Source: a virus
IMG/VR virus record: IMGVR_UViG_3300013093_000054
Span: 1-57,208 of that record
Reading direction: 5' to 3' (one strand)
Length of the DNA stretch: 57,208 nt
Shown here: piece after piece, positions 18,525-26,665 of the stretch
Layout: every line of letters starts with the position of its first letter
Numbering within the stretch: position 1 is the first letter of the stretch
Translations under genes and position numbers: made by a program
Notes under the pieces: generated by a model
What the model was told of the DNA's origin: nothing
The model's input: only the letters and a program-made list of their open reading frames with translations
Databases searched by the model: none

Positions 18525-19265
18525 ATGACTACTGGCCTTAGTTATGATGGATCTGTAGCAGGGACGACTTCGTATGTCGCTCAGATATCAACTATGGCCG
18601 TCGTTGATCCGACAGATCCAGCGTTTTTGACCATTTTACCACAAATGATAACTTATGCTGAAAATAGAATATATCGTGAAGTCGACTTTTTATTTACATC
18701 AATTTCTACAACTTCTTATGGATTAACTGTTGGTAGTCGTATTATTTCTGTTCCAGCAGGAACGCTAGTAGTCCCAGAGCAAATAAACGTCCTAACGCCA
18801 GCAGGGACAACTAATCCCGATGCGGCAACAAGAAACCCATTGCTGCCAACAACCAAAGAATATCTGGATGCGGTGTGGGGCAATTACGCCAATACTGGTT
18901 TGCCCGTCTATTGGTGCCCCTTTGACGACTATACCTTCTTGGTAGGGCCCTATCCAGATCAAAATTATACAGTAGAAATAGTAGGAACATATCGCCCTAA
19001 TAGCTTGTCGGCTTCTAATTTAACAACATTTATTAGCCTATATCTCCCCGATCTATTTATTATGGCATCAATGATATACGTCTCAGCATACCAAAGAAAT
19101 TTTTCAAGCGCTGCTGGCAACGATCCGCAAATGCCTGTTACTTATGAAACGCAATATCAGACGCTTCTCAAATCTGCCCTTAGCGAAGAGAATCGCAAAA
19201 AATTTGAGGCAGCAGCGTGGTCGTCTCAAGGTGTTTCTACTTCAGCTACGCCGACTAGAGGTTAA
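18525..19265 (+). CDS. Tail adaptor protein (T7 gp11/gatekeeper-like)
   Basis: 246 residues, SD GGAGATAGG. Helical N-terminus (LPQMITYAENRIYREVDFLF), then a strand-rich part with SVPAGTLVVPEQINVLTP and YWCPFDDYTFLVGPYPDQNYTVEIVGTYRP, then C-terminal helices. This order matches podovirus adaptor/tail tubular A proteins that sit under the portal. It directly precedes the large hub-like gene at 19271, as tail A/B genes do. The assignment is from pattern and gene order. Confidence 0.65.
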   Translation: MTTGLSYDGSVAGTTSYVAQISTMAVVDPTDPAFLTILPQMITYAENRIYREVDFLFTSISTTSYGLTVGSRIISVPAGTLVVPEQINVLTPAGTTNPDAATRNPLLPTTKEYLDAVWGNYANTGLPVYWCPFDDYTFLVGPYPDQNYTVEIVGTYRPNSLSASNLTTFISLYLPDLFIMASMIYVSAYQRNFSSAAGNDPQMPVTYETQYQTLLKSALSEENRKKFEAAAWSSQGVSTSATPTRG

Positions 19266-19270
19266 GTATA

Positions 19271-21886
19271 ATGCCGCACGCCACATTAAAGCTAACAGGC
19301 GGCGTCGACCAAAACCGCACACCCGCCTTAAACGAGGCGGCAATTTCTGCTACAAATCTTGTTCGGTTCGTTCCAGATAAGCAGGGTTTGACGCTTGTTC
19401 AAAAGCTTGGCGGCTGGACAAAATATCCTAATGCAGCAGACGCAAAATTTCCTAGTGTTATACGCGCACTTTGGGCATGGGAAGATCTTAACGCTAAATC
19501 TTATCTTGCTGTTGGGTGCGCAACAGATCCGTTAAGTTTAGAAAGTCTTTACGTTATACCGATTGGTTCTAGCGCTGCAACAATACCTATTACACCTAAA
19601 ACAAGCACATTAAATGTTCCTTTTGCGTCTACTTGGACATACTCAATAACGACTGCGACGACTACCGGCACAACTGCAAGCGTCAATTTTACAGGTTATC
19701 ATTATTTTTCTGCAACTGAATCAATTTATATATCTGGCAATACAGTCTCAGGATATGATGGTTTTCAGCCGCAAGTTGCTTTAGATACCCTCGTTTCTCC
19801 AACATATGCCCAAGTTCAGTTCCAAATAACAGCAGGAACAGGCGCAGGCACAGGCGGAACAATTGCACCCCCTAATGGCTGCATAACAAACGCTGGCGAC
19901 CCTACTGTTACAATTAACGTATATGGATCTAATGTTAATAGTTATGATGCTGTAGACATAAGGACTCAAATTAGCGTCGGCGGTCTTATATTATTTGGAA
20001 CATATCCTTGTATTTTTTATGATATTAATGGCTTCCAAATTATAGCAAGAGACGCTTTAGGCGCTCCCCTTTCAGCTACAACTACAATCCCGGGCCCAAT
20101 AGGCGGCGGCGTATTACCTACGTTTGATATGACAGTTAATCAGGCAACGATTACTGTCACTCTTCCAGATCATGGATATGCAGTAGGAGACACGTTCCCA
20201 GTTCTTATACCTATTAATTCTGGAACAGTAATTATATATGGTAATTATGTTATTCAAAACGTTTTATCATCAAGCCAGTTTACAATAAGCAACAACACCA
20301 GCGCCACCGCTGTCACACCTCTGTCCTTTAGTGGTGACGGAACATACGCAACAGTTGAATACCCATTAAGTTATACCTTTAATATTGGCGATCAGATAGA
20401 TATTACAAATTCCGGATCAGGATATGATACAACAGCGGCAATAATTGTTAAAGTAACTACTGGCGTAAATTCAAGTTTTGCGACATATGCCAATACAACA
20501 ACAGGATCAATTGTTGTCCCAGCAAACTGCACGCTATTCAATACTTTAACATTATTAAACGGTGGAAAGGCGCAATTTGTTATTTACAGAACCCCCGCTC
20601 CGCTTCCTACCGGCGTAGGATATGGAATTGGGGGATATGGCGATGGTGGTTATGGGACAGGCGTTATTCCGCCTTATGGCGGTGGTGGAACTCAGATAAC
20701 CGTAACAGATTGGACGTTGGATAACTGGGGTGAGATATTAATTTCTTGCCCTGTTAATGGGGCAACTGGCGGACCTATTTATCAGTGGGGGCCAAATATT
20801 GGCTCAACGATCGCATCTGTCATCCCACAAGCTCCGCCCATAAATGATGGCGTGTTTGTCGCAATGCCACAGCGTCAGCTTGTTGCATGGGGTAGCACTT
20901 TTACCGGTATTCAAGATCCGCTGCTTATTCTTTGGAGCGATGTTGCAGATTTTAATTCTTGGATTCCGACGCTTACAAATCAAGCTGGTTCTTACAGAAT
21001 CCCGCGCGGCTCTCGTATTGTCTCTGCTGGTCAGGGCCCACAACAGGGTATTGTATGGACTGACATTGGCGTATGGGCCATGCAATATTCTGGTCCTCCT
21101 TACGTCTATCAATTTAACGAGATAGGAACAGGTTGCGGATTAATTTCTCGCAAAGCCGCATGTTCAATGAATGGTGTAATCTATTGGATGGGGCAGTCTC
21201 AGTTCTTTCAGATGGGTGGAACATCAATTCAACCTATTACCTGTCCGGTTTGGGACGTTATATTCCAGGATCTAGATACAACTCATTTAGATAAAATCCG
21301 CACAGCCCCAAACTCAAATTTTGGTGAGATTGCTTGGTATTATCCGTCTAAGAATAATGGCGGAGAAGTAAATAAGTATGTCAAATACAATATACTTCTA
21401 AATCAATGGGACTTTGGCACGTTGTCACGCACAGCGTGGATTAATCAGTCCGTTCTAGGACCTCCTGTTGGCGCAGGTATTACAAGCGATAATAGCTATT
21501 ACGTTTATCAGCATGAAACATCTCCCGATGCTGATGGCACTGTTATGGATTCATGGTTCCAGACTGGATACTTCATTATATCTGAAGCGGAATATAAGGT
21601 TTTTGTGGACCAGGTATGGCCAGATATGAAGTGGGGACTCTACGATGGTATTCAGAACGCGCATGTAAATATGACGTTCTATTATACAGACTATCCTGCG
21701 CCATTTAATGATCCCAAAGTTAGACAAACACAACCTTATAATATTTCTTTAAGCACGGATTACGTTACACCTCGTTTTAGAGGTAGGTTAATGTCTATCC
21801 GTCTTGAGAGTGATCCAAATGAAATTGGAACTTTCTGGCGTCTAGGTGCGATGCGCTATCGCTGGGAACAGGATGGTAAGTTCTAA
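19271..21886 (+). CDS. Large tail hub/nozzle protein (tail tubular B or P22 gp10-like)
   Basis: 871 residues, beta-rich. The opening LTGGVDQNRTPALNEAAISATNLVRFVPDKQGLTLVQKLGGW and the later blade-like segments (QRQLVAWGSTFTG, ILWSDVADFNSW, GIVWTDIGVWAM, INGVIYWMGQSQFF-type) resemble the propeller-forming nozzle proteins of podoviruses. The N-terminal half holds Thr/Gly-rich insertions with several Ig-like repeats. The likely role is the tail tube exit. The stop overlaps the next ATG. Confidence 0.7.
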   Translation: MPHATLKLTGGVDQNRTPALNEAAISATNLVRFVPDKQGLTLVQKLGGWTKYPNAADAKFPSVIRALWAWEDLNAKSYLAVGCATDPLSLESLYVIPIGSSAATIPITPKTSTLNVPFASTWTYSITTATTTGTTASVNFTGYHYFSATESIYISGNTVSGYDGFQPQVALDTLVSPTYAQVQFQITAGTGAGTGGTIAPPNGCITNAGDPTVTINVYGSNVNSYDAVDIRTQISVGGLILFGTYPCIFYDINGFQIIARDALGAPLSATTTIPGPIGGGVLPTFDMTVNQATITVTLPDHGYAVGDTFPVLIPINSGTVIIYGNYVIQNVLSSSQFTISNNTSATAVTPLSFSGDGTYATVEYPLSYTFNIGDQIDITNSGSGYDTTAAIIVKVTTGVNSSFATYANTTTGSIVVPANCTLFNTLTLLNGGKAQFVIYRTPAPLPTGVGYGIGGYGDGGYGTGVIPPYGGGGTQITVTDWTLDNWGEILISCPVNGATGGPIYQWGPNIGSTIASVIPQAPPINDGVFVAMPQRQLVAWGSTFTGIQDPLLILWSDVADFNSWIPTLTNQAGSYRIPRGSRIVSAGQGPQQGIVWTDIGVWAMQYSGPPYVYQFNEIGTGCGLISRKAACSMNGVIYWMGQSQFFQMGGTSIQPITCPVWDVIFQDLDTTHLDKIRTAPNSNFGEIAWYYPSKNNGGEVNKYVKYNILLNQWDFGTLSRTAWINQSVLGPPVGAGITSDNSYYVYQHETSPDADGTVMDSWFQTGYFIISEAEYKVFVDQVWPDMKWGLYDGIQNAHVNMTFYYTDYPAPFNDPKVRQTQPYNISLSTDYVTPRFRGRLMSIRLESDPNEIGTFWRLGAMRYRWEQDGKF

Positions 21887-22461
21887 TGGCTACTCTTGAC
21901 GATATCCTCACATGCCAAAAGAACGGCGTTGTTGCGATCAATAACTTATCTCAATCGCTTACGTCCTTTTACAATTCGTATACGTATTTATCTGGCAAGA
22001 CGACATCACCAACTGTTGCTGTTCCTACAATACTTACTCAAGGCGCTGGCAGGCTAGTCAGCTATAATACAATCGTTGCCGGTTCAGCGGGAACAATTGT
22101 CGATACTGTTGCCTATAATATCAAAAGCGCCTCGTTTGCAGCAGGCGTAGCAACAATTACCTATGCAGGTCTGAAAGCCTATGCTTTAGGTGACACCATA
22201 ACAATTGCGGGTTGTGGCGGATATGATGGAACGTTTGTTGTGACATCTCAAACGCCTCCAGCGACTATCACATATGCTATAGCTGGTCCCCTTTCGACCA
22301 TTACAAACCAGGGCGTAATATATGTTAAAAGCGCCTCTCAGGTTCTAACAGGTCTTTCTACGACAGTAGATACACATTTGGTCGGGTGCAATTTTACAAA
22401 TGGACTATTGGCGCTTCCTGGAGCTGGCCAGTCAGTCAACGTCACTTATAGCTTGAGTTAA
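21886..22461 (+). CDS. Virion protein with an Ig-like beta domain
   Basis: 191 residues. An N-terminal helix (DDILTCQKNGVVAINNLSQSLTSFYNSY) is followed by two Gly/Thr/Ala-rich sections resembling the inserted domains in the upstream hub protein (ATITYAGLKAYALGDTITIAGCGGYDGTFVV). No named family. Coupled to the hub gene by a one-base overlap, so probably tail-associated. Confidence 0.55.
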   Translation: MATLDDILTCQKNGVVAINNLSQSLTSFYNSYTYLSGKTTSPTVAVPTILTQGAGRLVSYNTIVAGSAGTIVDTVAYNIKSASFAAGVATITYAGLKAYALGDTITIAGCGGYDGTFVVTSQTPPATITYAIAGPLSTITNQGVIYVKSASQVLTGLSTTVDTHLVGCNFTNGLLALPGAGQSVNVTYSLS

Positions 22462-22469
22462 GGTGCGAT

Positions 22470-22847
22470 ATGGATGATCAAGCAAAGATGTTTGTGGGGC
22501 CCATCCATAGTGATGTGGCGGGACGGACAGACCATTTACCCTGCAATGTGCCCTCCGGTTCTTACGTCATTCCTGCGGATATAATTTCCGGTATGGGCGA
22601 GGGGAATACGATGAATGGCTTTAAAATAGCCAATCGTCTATGGGGTAAACAGAAACTTTATGGAGATGAAACGCCTACGGAAGTTGTCGTTGCTGGTGGT
22701 GAATATGTGATTTGCCCACATTCTGTTAGAGATATCGGTGGCGGAGATATAAACGAAGGCCATAATCAGCTAGATAGATTTGTTAAGTTGGCTAGGGAAG
22801 ATTTAATTAAAACTCTGAAAAATCTTCCAGGGCCGCGTCGGGACTAA
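22470..22847 (+). CDS. Conserved-type virion accessory protein
   Basis: 125 residues. Key segments are PCNVPSGSYVIPADIISGMGEGNT and GGEYVICPHSVRDIGGGDINEGHNQLD. This arrangement is familiar from hypothetical proteins next to internal virion genes in alphaproteobacterial phages, but no function is established. Lies in the run tail hub, this gene, acetyltransferase-like gene, ejection proteins. Confidence 0.55.
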   Translation: MDDQAKMFVGPIHSDVAGRTDHLPCNVPSGSYVIPADIISGMGEGNTMNGFKIANRLWGKQKLYGDETPTEVVVAGGEYVICPHSVRDIGGGDINEGHNQLDRFVKLAREDLIKTLKNLPGPRRD

Positions 22848-22857
22848 GGGGAAGAAC

Positions 22858-23355
22858 ATGAGTGAGGAAGTTCATGTTAGGGTAGGGACGCCACAAGATA
22901 TGGATGCTCTTATGGTGCTTTCTGATGAGGTTGCTAAAGAAAATGGCATATCTCAACCTGATTTTAATAGAGTAGCGGCTGAAATGTGGGCCGCTCTAAA
23001 TCACGATCATGGTATTGTTGGGGTTGTTGGAGAAGTTGGTAAGCCATTGGAAGCCTTCGTGCTTCTAAGAATTGGCCAAACGTGGTATTCTGAGGGAAAT
23101 ATCATTGAAGAGCGGACGGTATTTGTCAGCAAAAAGTATCGTAGCGCCAAGGGCGGCAGGGCTAGAAAATTATGTGAGTTTTCCAAAAAAGTGGCCGAGG
23201 AATTAGGGATGCCGCTTTTGATCGGAGTTTTAAGCCATCAGCAAACAGAAGCCAAAATGAGATTATACAGAAGATTATTTGGCGAACCTTCTGGGGCTTT
23301 TTGGTTATGGGGCGCTGAAACTGGTGAGTGGAGTAATCGGCTGGCTGCCGAATAA
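22858..23355 (+). CDS. GNAT-type acetyltransferase-like protein
   Basis: 165 residues, SD AAGGGGAAG. It has the GNAT order: an N-terminal VRVGTPQDMDALMVLSDEV, a central strand EERTVFVSKKYRSAKGGRARKL with a degenerate pyrophosphate-binding loop (RSAKGGRARKL), and EELGMPLLIGVLSH at strand 5. Such genes recur beside internal virion genes of these phages. Acceptor unknown; it could be structural rather than catalytic. Confidence 0.65.
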   Translation: MSEEVHVRVGTPQDMDALMVLSDEVAKENGISQPDFNRVAAEMWAALNHDHGIVGVVGEVGKPLEAFVLLRIGQTWYSEGNIIEERTVFVSKKYRSAKGGRARKLCEFSKKVAEELGMPLLIGVLSHQQTEAKMRLYRRLFGEPSGAFWLWGAETGEWSNRLAAE

Positions 23356-23380
23356 TCCTTAAGGTTTTTGGAGAAGCAAT

Positions 23381-26300
23381 ATGTGTGGTGGCGGCGGCAA
23401 AGGAACTGGTGGATATAACCCAATGGGTGGCCAGTGGGGCAATTTAACGCCTCAACAGCAGCAAACCACCACAGCATCTCCGCAGGCTATTGGTTGGTAT
23501 CAAGATGCTATGGCCAAGGCTCAACAGGCCGCTGCTACTCCTTGGCAAAATTATAGCACCGATCCTGCTGCGTTTGTTGCTCAACTAAATTCGCAGCAGC
23601 AAGCTGCACAGCAAGGAATAGCCGGTCAAGCTGCCGCTACTGCCCCGTTTGCACAAATGGGTGCAGGTATGCAGGCCGCAGCTGGTTTGGGCAATGCCGC
23701 TCAGATGGCTGGCTCTTATATGAGCCCTTTTATGCAGCAGGTTGTTTCACCTGTGCAGCAGGCTCTTCAACAACAGCAGGGACAACAACTAGCTCAACAG
23801 CAAGCAGACGCTATTAGCGGCGGAGCATTTGGCGGCGAGCGCGCTGGTTTGCAACGTGCAACCCTTCAGGGCCAGCAGGAGCTGGCTATGGGTCAGGCGT
23901 TAAGCCCTCTATATCAAACTGGCTATGGTCAAGCTCTAGGCGCGGCTCAAACAGACCTGGAGCGTCAATTACAAGCTGGTCAAGGATTATCTCAAGCTGG
24001 CCTTGCGGCACAACAAGCATCGTTAGGGGCTGGCACGCTTGGGCAGCAGACTCAGCAAGCTGGCCTATCCGCTTTATATAATCAGTGGCAGCAAGCACGT
24101 ATGTATCCGTATCAGCAAGCTCAATTCCTTGCTGGTATCGCTGGCGGTCTTGGTCCTCTTATGGGCCAGCAGTCATATCAGTCTCAGGCAACAAATCCTT
24201 TCGGCATGTTCCTAGCTGATGGCGGAGCTGTTGACGAAAACCGCATGGGCGGCGCTGTTACCAATGGCGGAGACTTTGCGCGTGGTGGGTATGCAACCAG
24301 AGGCGGCGTAGATGAAGATCCTCTGGCCATCCAAGAACAAATGTATAAAGATATTGAGAAACCGGTAGAAACTTCTCTTCCTACTGGCCAGGTTCAAGCT
24401 GCTCAAGGATTAAAGCCAGCAGATTTTGCTCCTACTCCAAAACAGGAATCTGCTCTTGATAAAGCCAGCAAAGTCGCTGGTTTGGCTAAAGAAGGCATTG
24501 GCGGCCTAAAAAATGCTTATGATTGGCTTACAGGTCCTACTAAAGTTACTGGAGCGGCAGGTAGCTTGGCTGTCCCAACATACGGCGGTGGCATTCTCGG
24601 AGGACTTGGGAGCACTCTTTCAGAAATAGGCAGTGGTATTGCGTCTTTTCTTCCGTTTGCTTTGAATGAAGGCGGTGTTGTTCCACGCGATGGTTATGCC
24701 GATCGTGGCGCTGTTGAACCAGATGACAGATCCGCCGATTATATGGCGCGCACCATGCTCAAAGAAGCAGGTGGAGAAGGTCCAGAAGGAATGGAGGCTG
24801 TAGGCCATGTGATCAGCAATAGGCTTGAAGCAGGGCGTTACGGCAAAGACATACCTTCGGTTGTAACAGCTCCTAAACAATTTTCTCCTTGGAATACTGA
24901 GGCGCGTGGCACTTCAGCAGATCCTCGTTTAGTTGATACTTCAAGTAAATCATATCAAAATGCACTTGGTCTTGCTCGCAAAGTGTTGGCAGGTGAAACT
25001 GAAGACCCAACGGGCGGAGCGACTCATTTTTATAATCCTAAACTTGCCAGTCCAAAATGGGGCGCAGGTATGGAAAACGCAATTCAACTTGGTCAACATA
25101 GGTTTGGTCGTGCTGATGCTGGTGCAGATCAAGCAGGTGTAGCTGCGGCTTTAAAGAGAGCTACTCCAGAGCAGCGCAAGATGATGGCGCTTGATACGTC
25201 TGATCGTAGCGGTGTAGCCGCAGCAGCGCCAGAAAATGATAGCATATTTAAAGAGGAAAACGTTCTTCCCGCTATTTCCGGTCTTGGCGCAGCGCTTGAA
25301 GGAATGGTTACGTCTCCAACTGTTGGTCTTGGGGGAGCTCTTCTTAGAGGCGCTGGCGCTGGCATGAAAGAAGGTGTGCGGTCTGCTCTTGAGGTTCCAA
25401 AAGTTAGAGCTGAAACTCTTGAGCGTCAACATCTGGCTCAAAAGGCCCTCGAAGAGGCCAGATACAGGGCGGCTGAAATACCTAAAGTTGGCGCTGAAAT
25501 TGGCGAGATTGGTGCAAGAACAGATCAAATCAAAGGCGCAACTGAAAAACTTGCTTCTGAAACGGTTGATAGCTCGATTCAGGTTAAGGATGGCAGAACG
25601 TTTATTCGTTACGTTGATCCTAATACTGGAACATATAACTGGATGCCATTCCAGGATTATTATGCGCTTGATCCTAGCAAACGGCCAATTGTCGATCCAC
25701 GAGCCGTTCAAAAAATTATTGTATCCGATCCGTCAAGTATTGTTACAAAGCCATCTCCCACAACAGCTGAAGGGAAACCTCAAACAGAAATATCTTCTGG
25801 GGCGGCTGGTTCTGGAGTAGGTTCTGGAGCAAAGCCTCAAACTTCAATTTCTACCAATCCAGAACAAGCAACTACAGCTTTTGAAATAACCAAAAACAAG
25901 GCTGGCTGGCCTTCTGAGCGTAGAAATTCTGAACCTGACTATTTCACGCCACAAGATGAAATAGCAAAAGGCATTCAGAACCAGAAACAATTAATTGTCC
26001 CATTGGCGGGAGCTTTGGCTGCTTTGCCACAGGATAAAAGTATTCTTGCTTCCGGTAAGGCACAGGAAATATTGAGTCCGGTTGCTGGTATTTTAAATAA
26101 CATAGCTGCTGTTGCTGGCTATCCTGGTCTTATCGTTGACCCTAAATCTCTTACAAGCCAAGAAGAGGTTAACAAGCTTGTTAATCAACTTCAGCAAGCC
26201 GCTACTACAGCTTCTCAGCAACATGCTTTTGCGGCTTTTAAAGAAATGGCTCAAGGAATACCAGGAATTACCAATTCTCCTGGTGGCCAAGCAAAGCTTA

Positions 26301-26656
26301 TTGCGCAGATTCTGACAAACAATCAAAGAGAGATCGATAAAAATCATTTCTTTGCTGATTGGGCAGATAAGGCGTCTGGACCAAATAAACGATTTAGTGA
26401 ATTTGCACGTCTTTCAAGCCGTGAGGCTAATAGAGCTTTTGATGATAAATATACAAATGCCTATTACGCTGGCGATAGAGCTGAATTAGAAAAAATGTTT
26501 AATAAGAAAATACGATATAAAGAAGATGGTAAGACTGAAGAGATGAGCTACCTAACCGCCCTTGCTCAACATCCATCAATGTTCAAGCCAGAACAGCTTG
26601 ATAGAATTGAAAAAGAGCATCCAGGCGTTCTTCGTTATTTTGGCATTAACCGTTGA
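23381..26656 (+). CDS. Ejection (internal virion) protein with SleB-type cell-wall hydrolase domain
   Basis: 1091 residues. It opens with MCGGGGKG and a Gln/Ala-rich helical region to about residue 280. Gly-rich GGAVDE / RGGYATRGG linkers follow. At about 452-560, YMARTMLKEAGGEGPEGMEAVGHVISNR through THFYNPKLASPKWG matches Hydrolase_2/SleB lytic domains, with the first Glu of KEAGGEG the likely acid. The rest is helical and charged. It would be injected to open a path through peptidoglycan during DNA entry. Confidence 0.75.
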   Translation: MCGGGGKGTGGYNPMGGQWGNLTPQQQQTTTASPQAIGWYQDAMAKAQQAAATPWQNYSTDPAAFVAQLNSQQQAAQQGIAGQAAATAPFAQMGAGMQAAAGLGNAAQMAGSYMSPFMQQVVSPVQQALQQQQGQQLAQQQADAISGGAFGGERAGLQRATLQGQQELAMGQALSPLYQTGYGQALGAAQTDLERQLQAGQGLSQAGLAAQQASLGAGTLGQQTQQAGLSALYNQWQQARMYPYQQAQFLAGIAGGLGPLMGQQSYQSQATNPFGMFLADGGAVDENRMGGAVTNGGDFARGGYATRGGVDEDPLAIQEQMYKDIEKPVETSLPTGQVQAAQGLKPADFAPTPKQESALDKASKVAGLAKEGIGGLKNAYDWLTGPTKVTGAAGSLAVPTYGGGILGGLGSTLSEIGSGIASFLPFALNEGGVVPRDGYADRGAVEPDDRSADYMARTMLKEAGGEGPEGMEAVGHVISNRLEAGRYGKDIPSVVTAPKQFSPWNTEARGTSADPRLVDTSSKSYQNALGLARKVLAGETEDPTGGATHFYNPKLASPKWGAGMENAIQLGQHRFGRADAGADQAGVAAALKRATPEQRKMMALDTSDRSGVAAAAPENDSIFKEENVLPAISGLGAALEGMVTSPTVGLGGALLRGAGAGMKEGVRSALEVPKVRAETLERQHLAQKALEEARYRAAEIPKVGAEIGEIGARTDQIKGATEKLASETVDSSIQVKDGRTFIRYVDPNTGTYNWMPFQDYYALDPSKRPIVDPRAVQKIIVSDPSSIVTKPSPTTAEGKPQTEISSGAAGSGVGSGAKPQTSISTNPEQATTAFEITKNKAGWPSERRNSEPDYFTPQDEIAKGIQNQKQLIVPLAGALAALPQDKSILASGKAQEILSPVAGILNNIAAVAGYPGLIVDPKSLTSQEEVNKLVNQLQQAATTASQQHAFAAFKEMAQGIPGITNSPGGQAKLIAQILTNNQREIDKNHFFADWADKASGPNKRFSEFARLSSREANRAFDDKYTNAYYAGDRAELEKMFNKKIRYKEDGKTEEMSYLTALAQHPSMFKPEQLDRIEKEHPGVLRYFGINR

Positions 26657-26665
26657 GACTAAACA

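Noticed and set aside
25151-25711. Minus-strand 186-codon frame opposite the ejection protein
   Set aside because: It lies in full on a long coherent plus-strand gene with a known domain, and has no domain or SD of its own.
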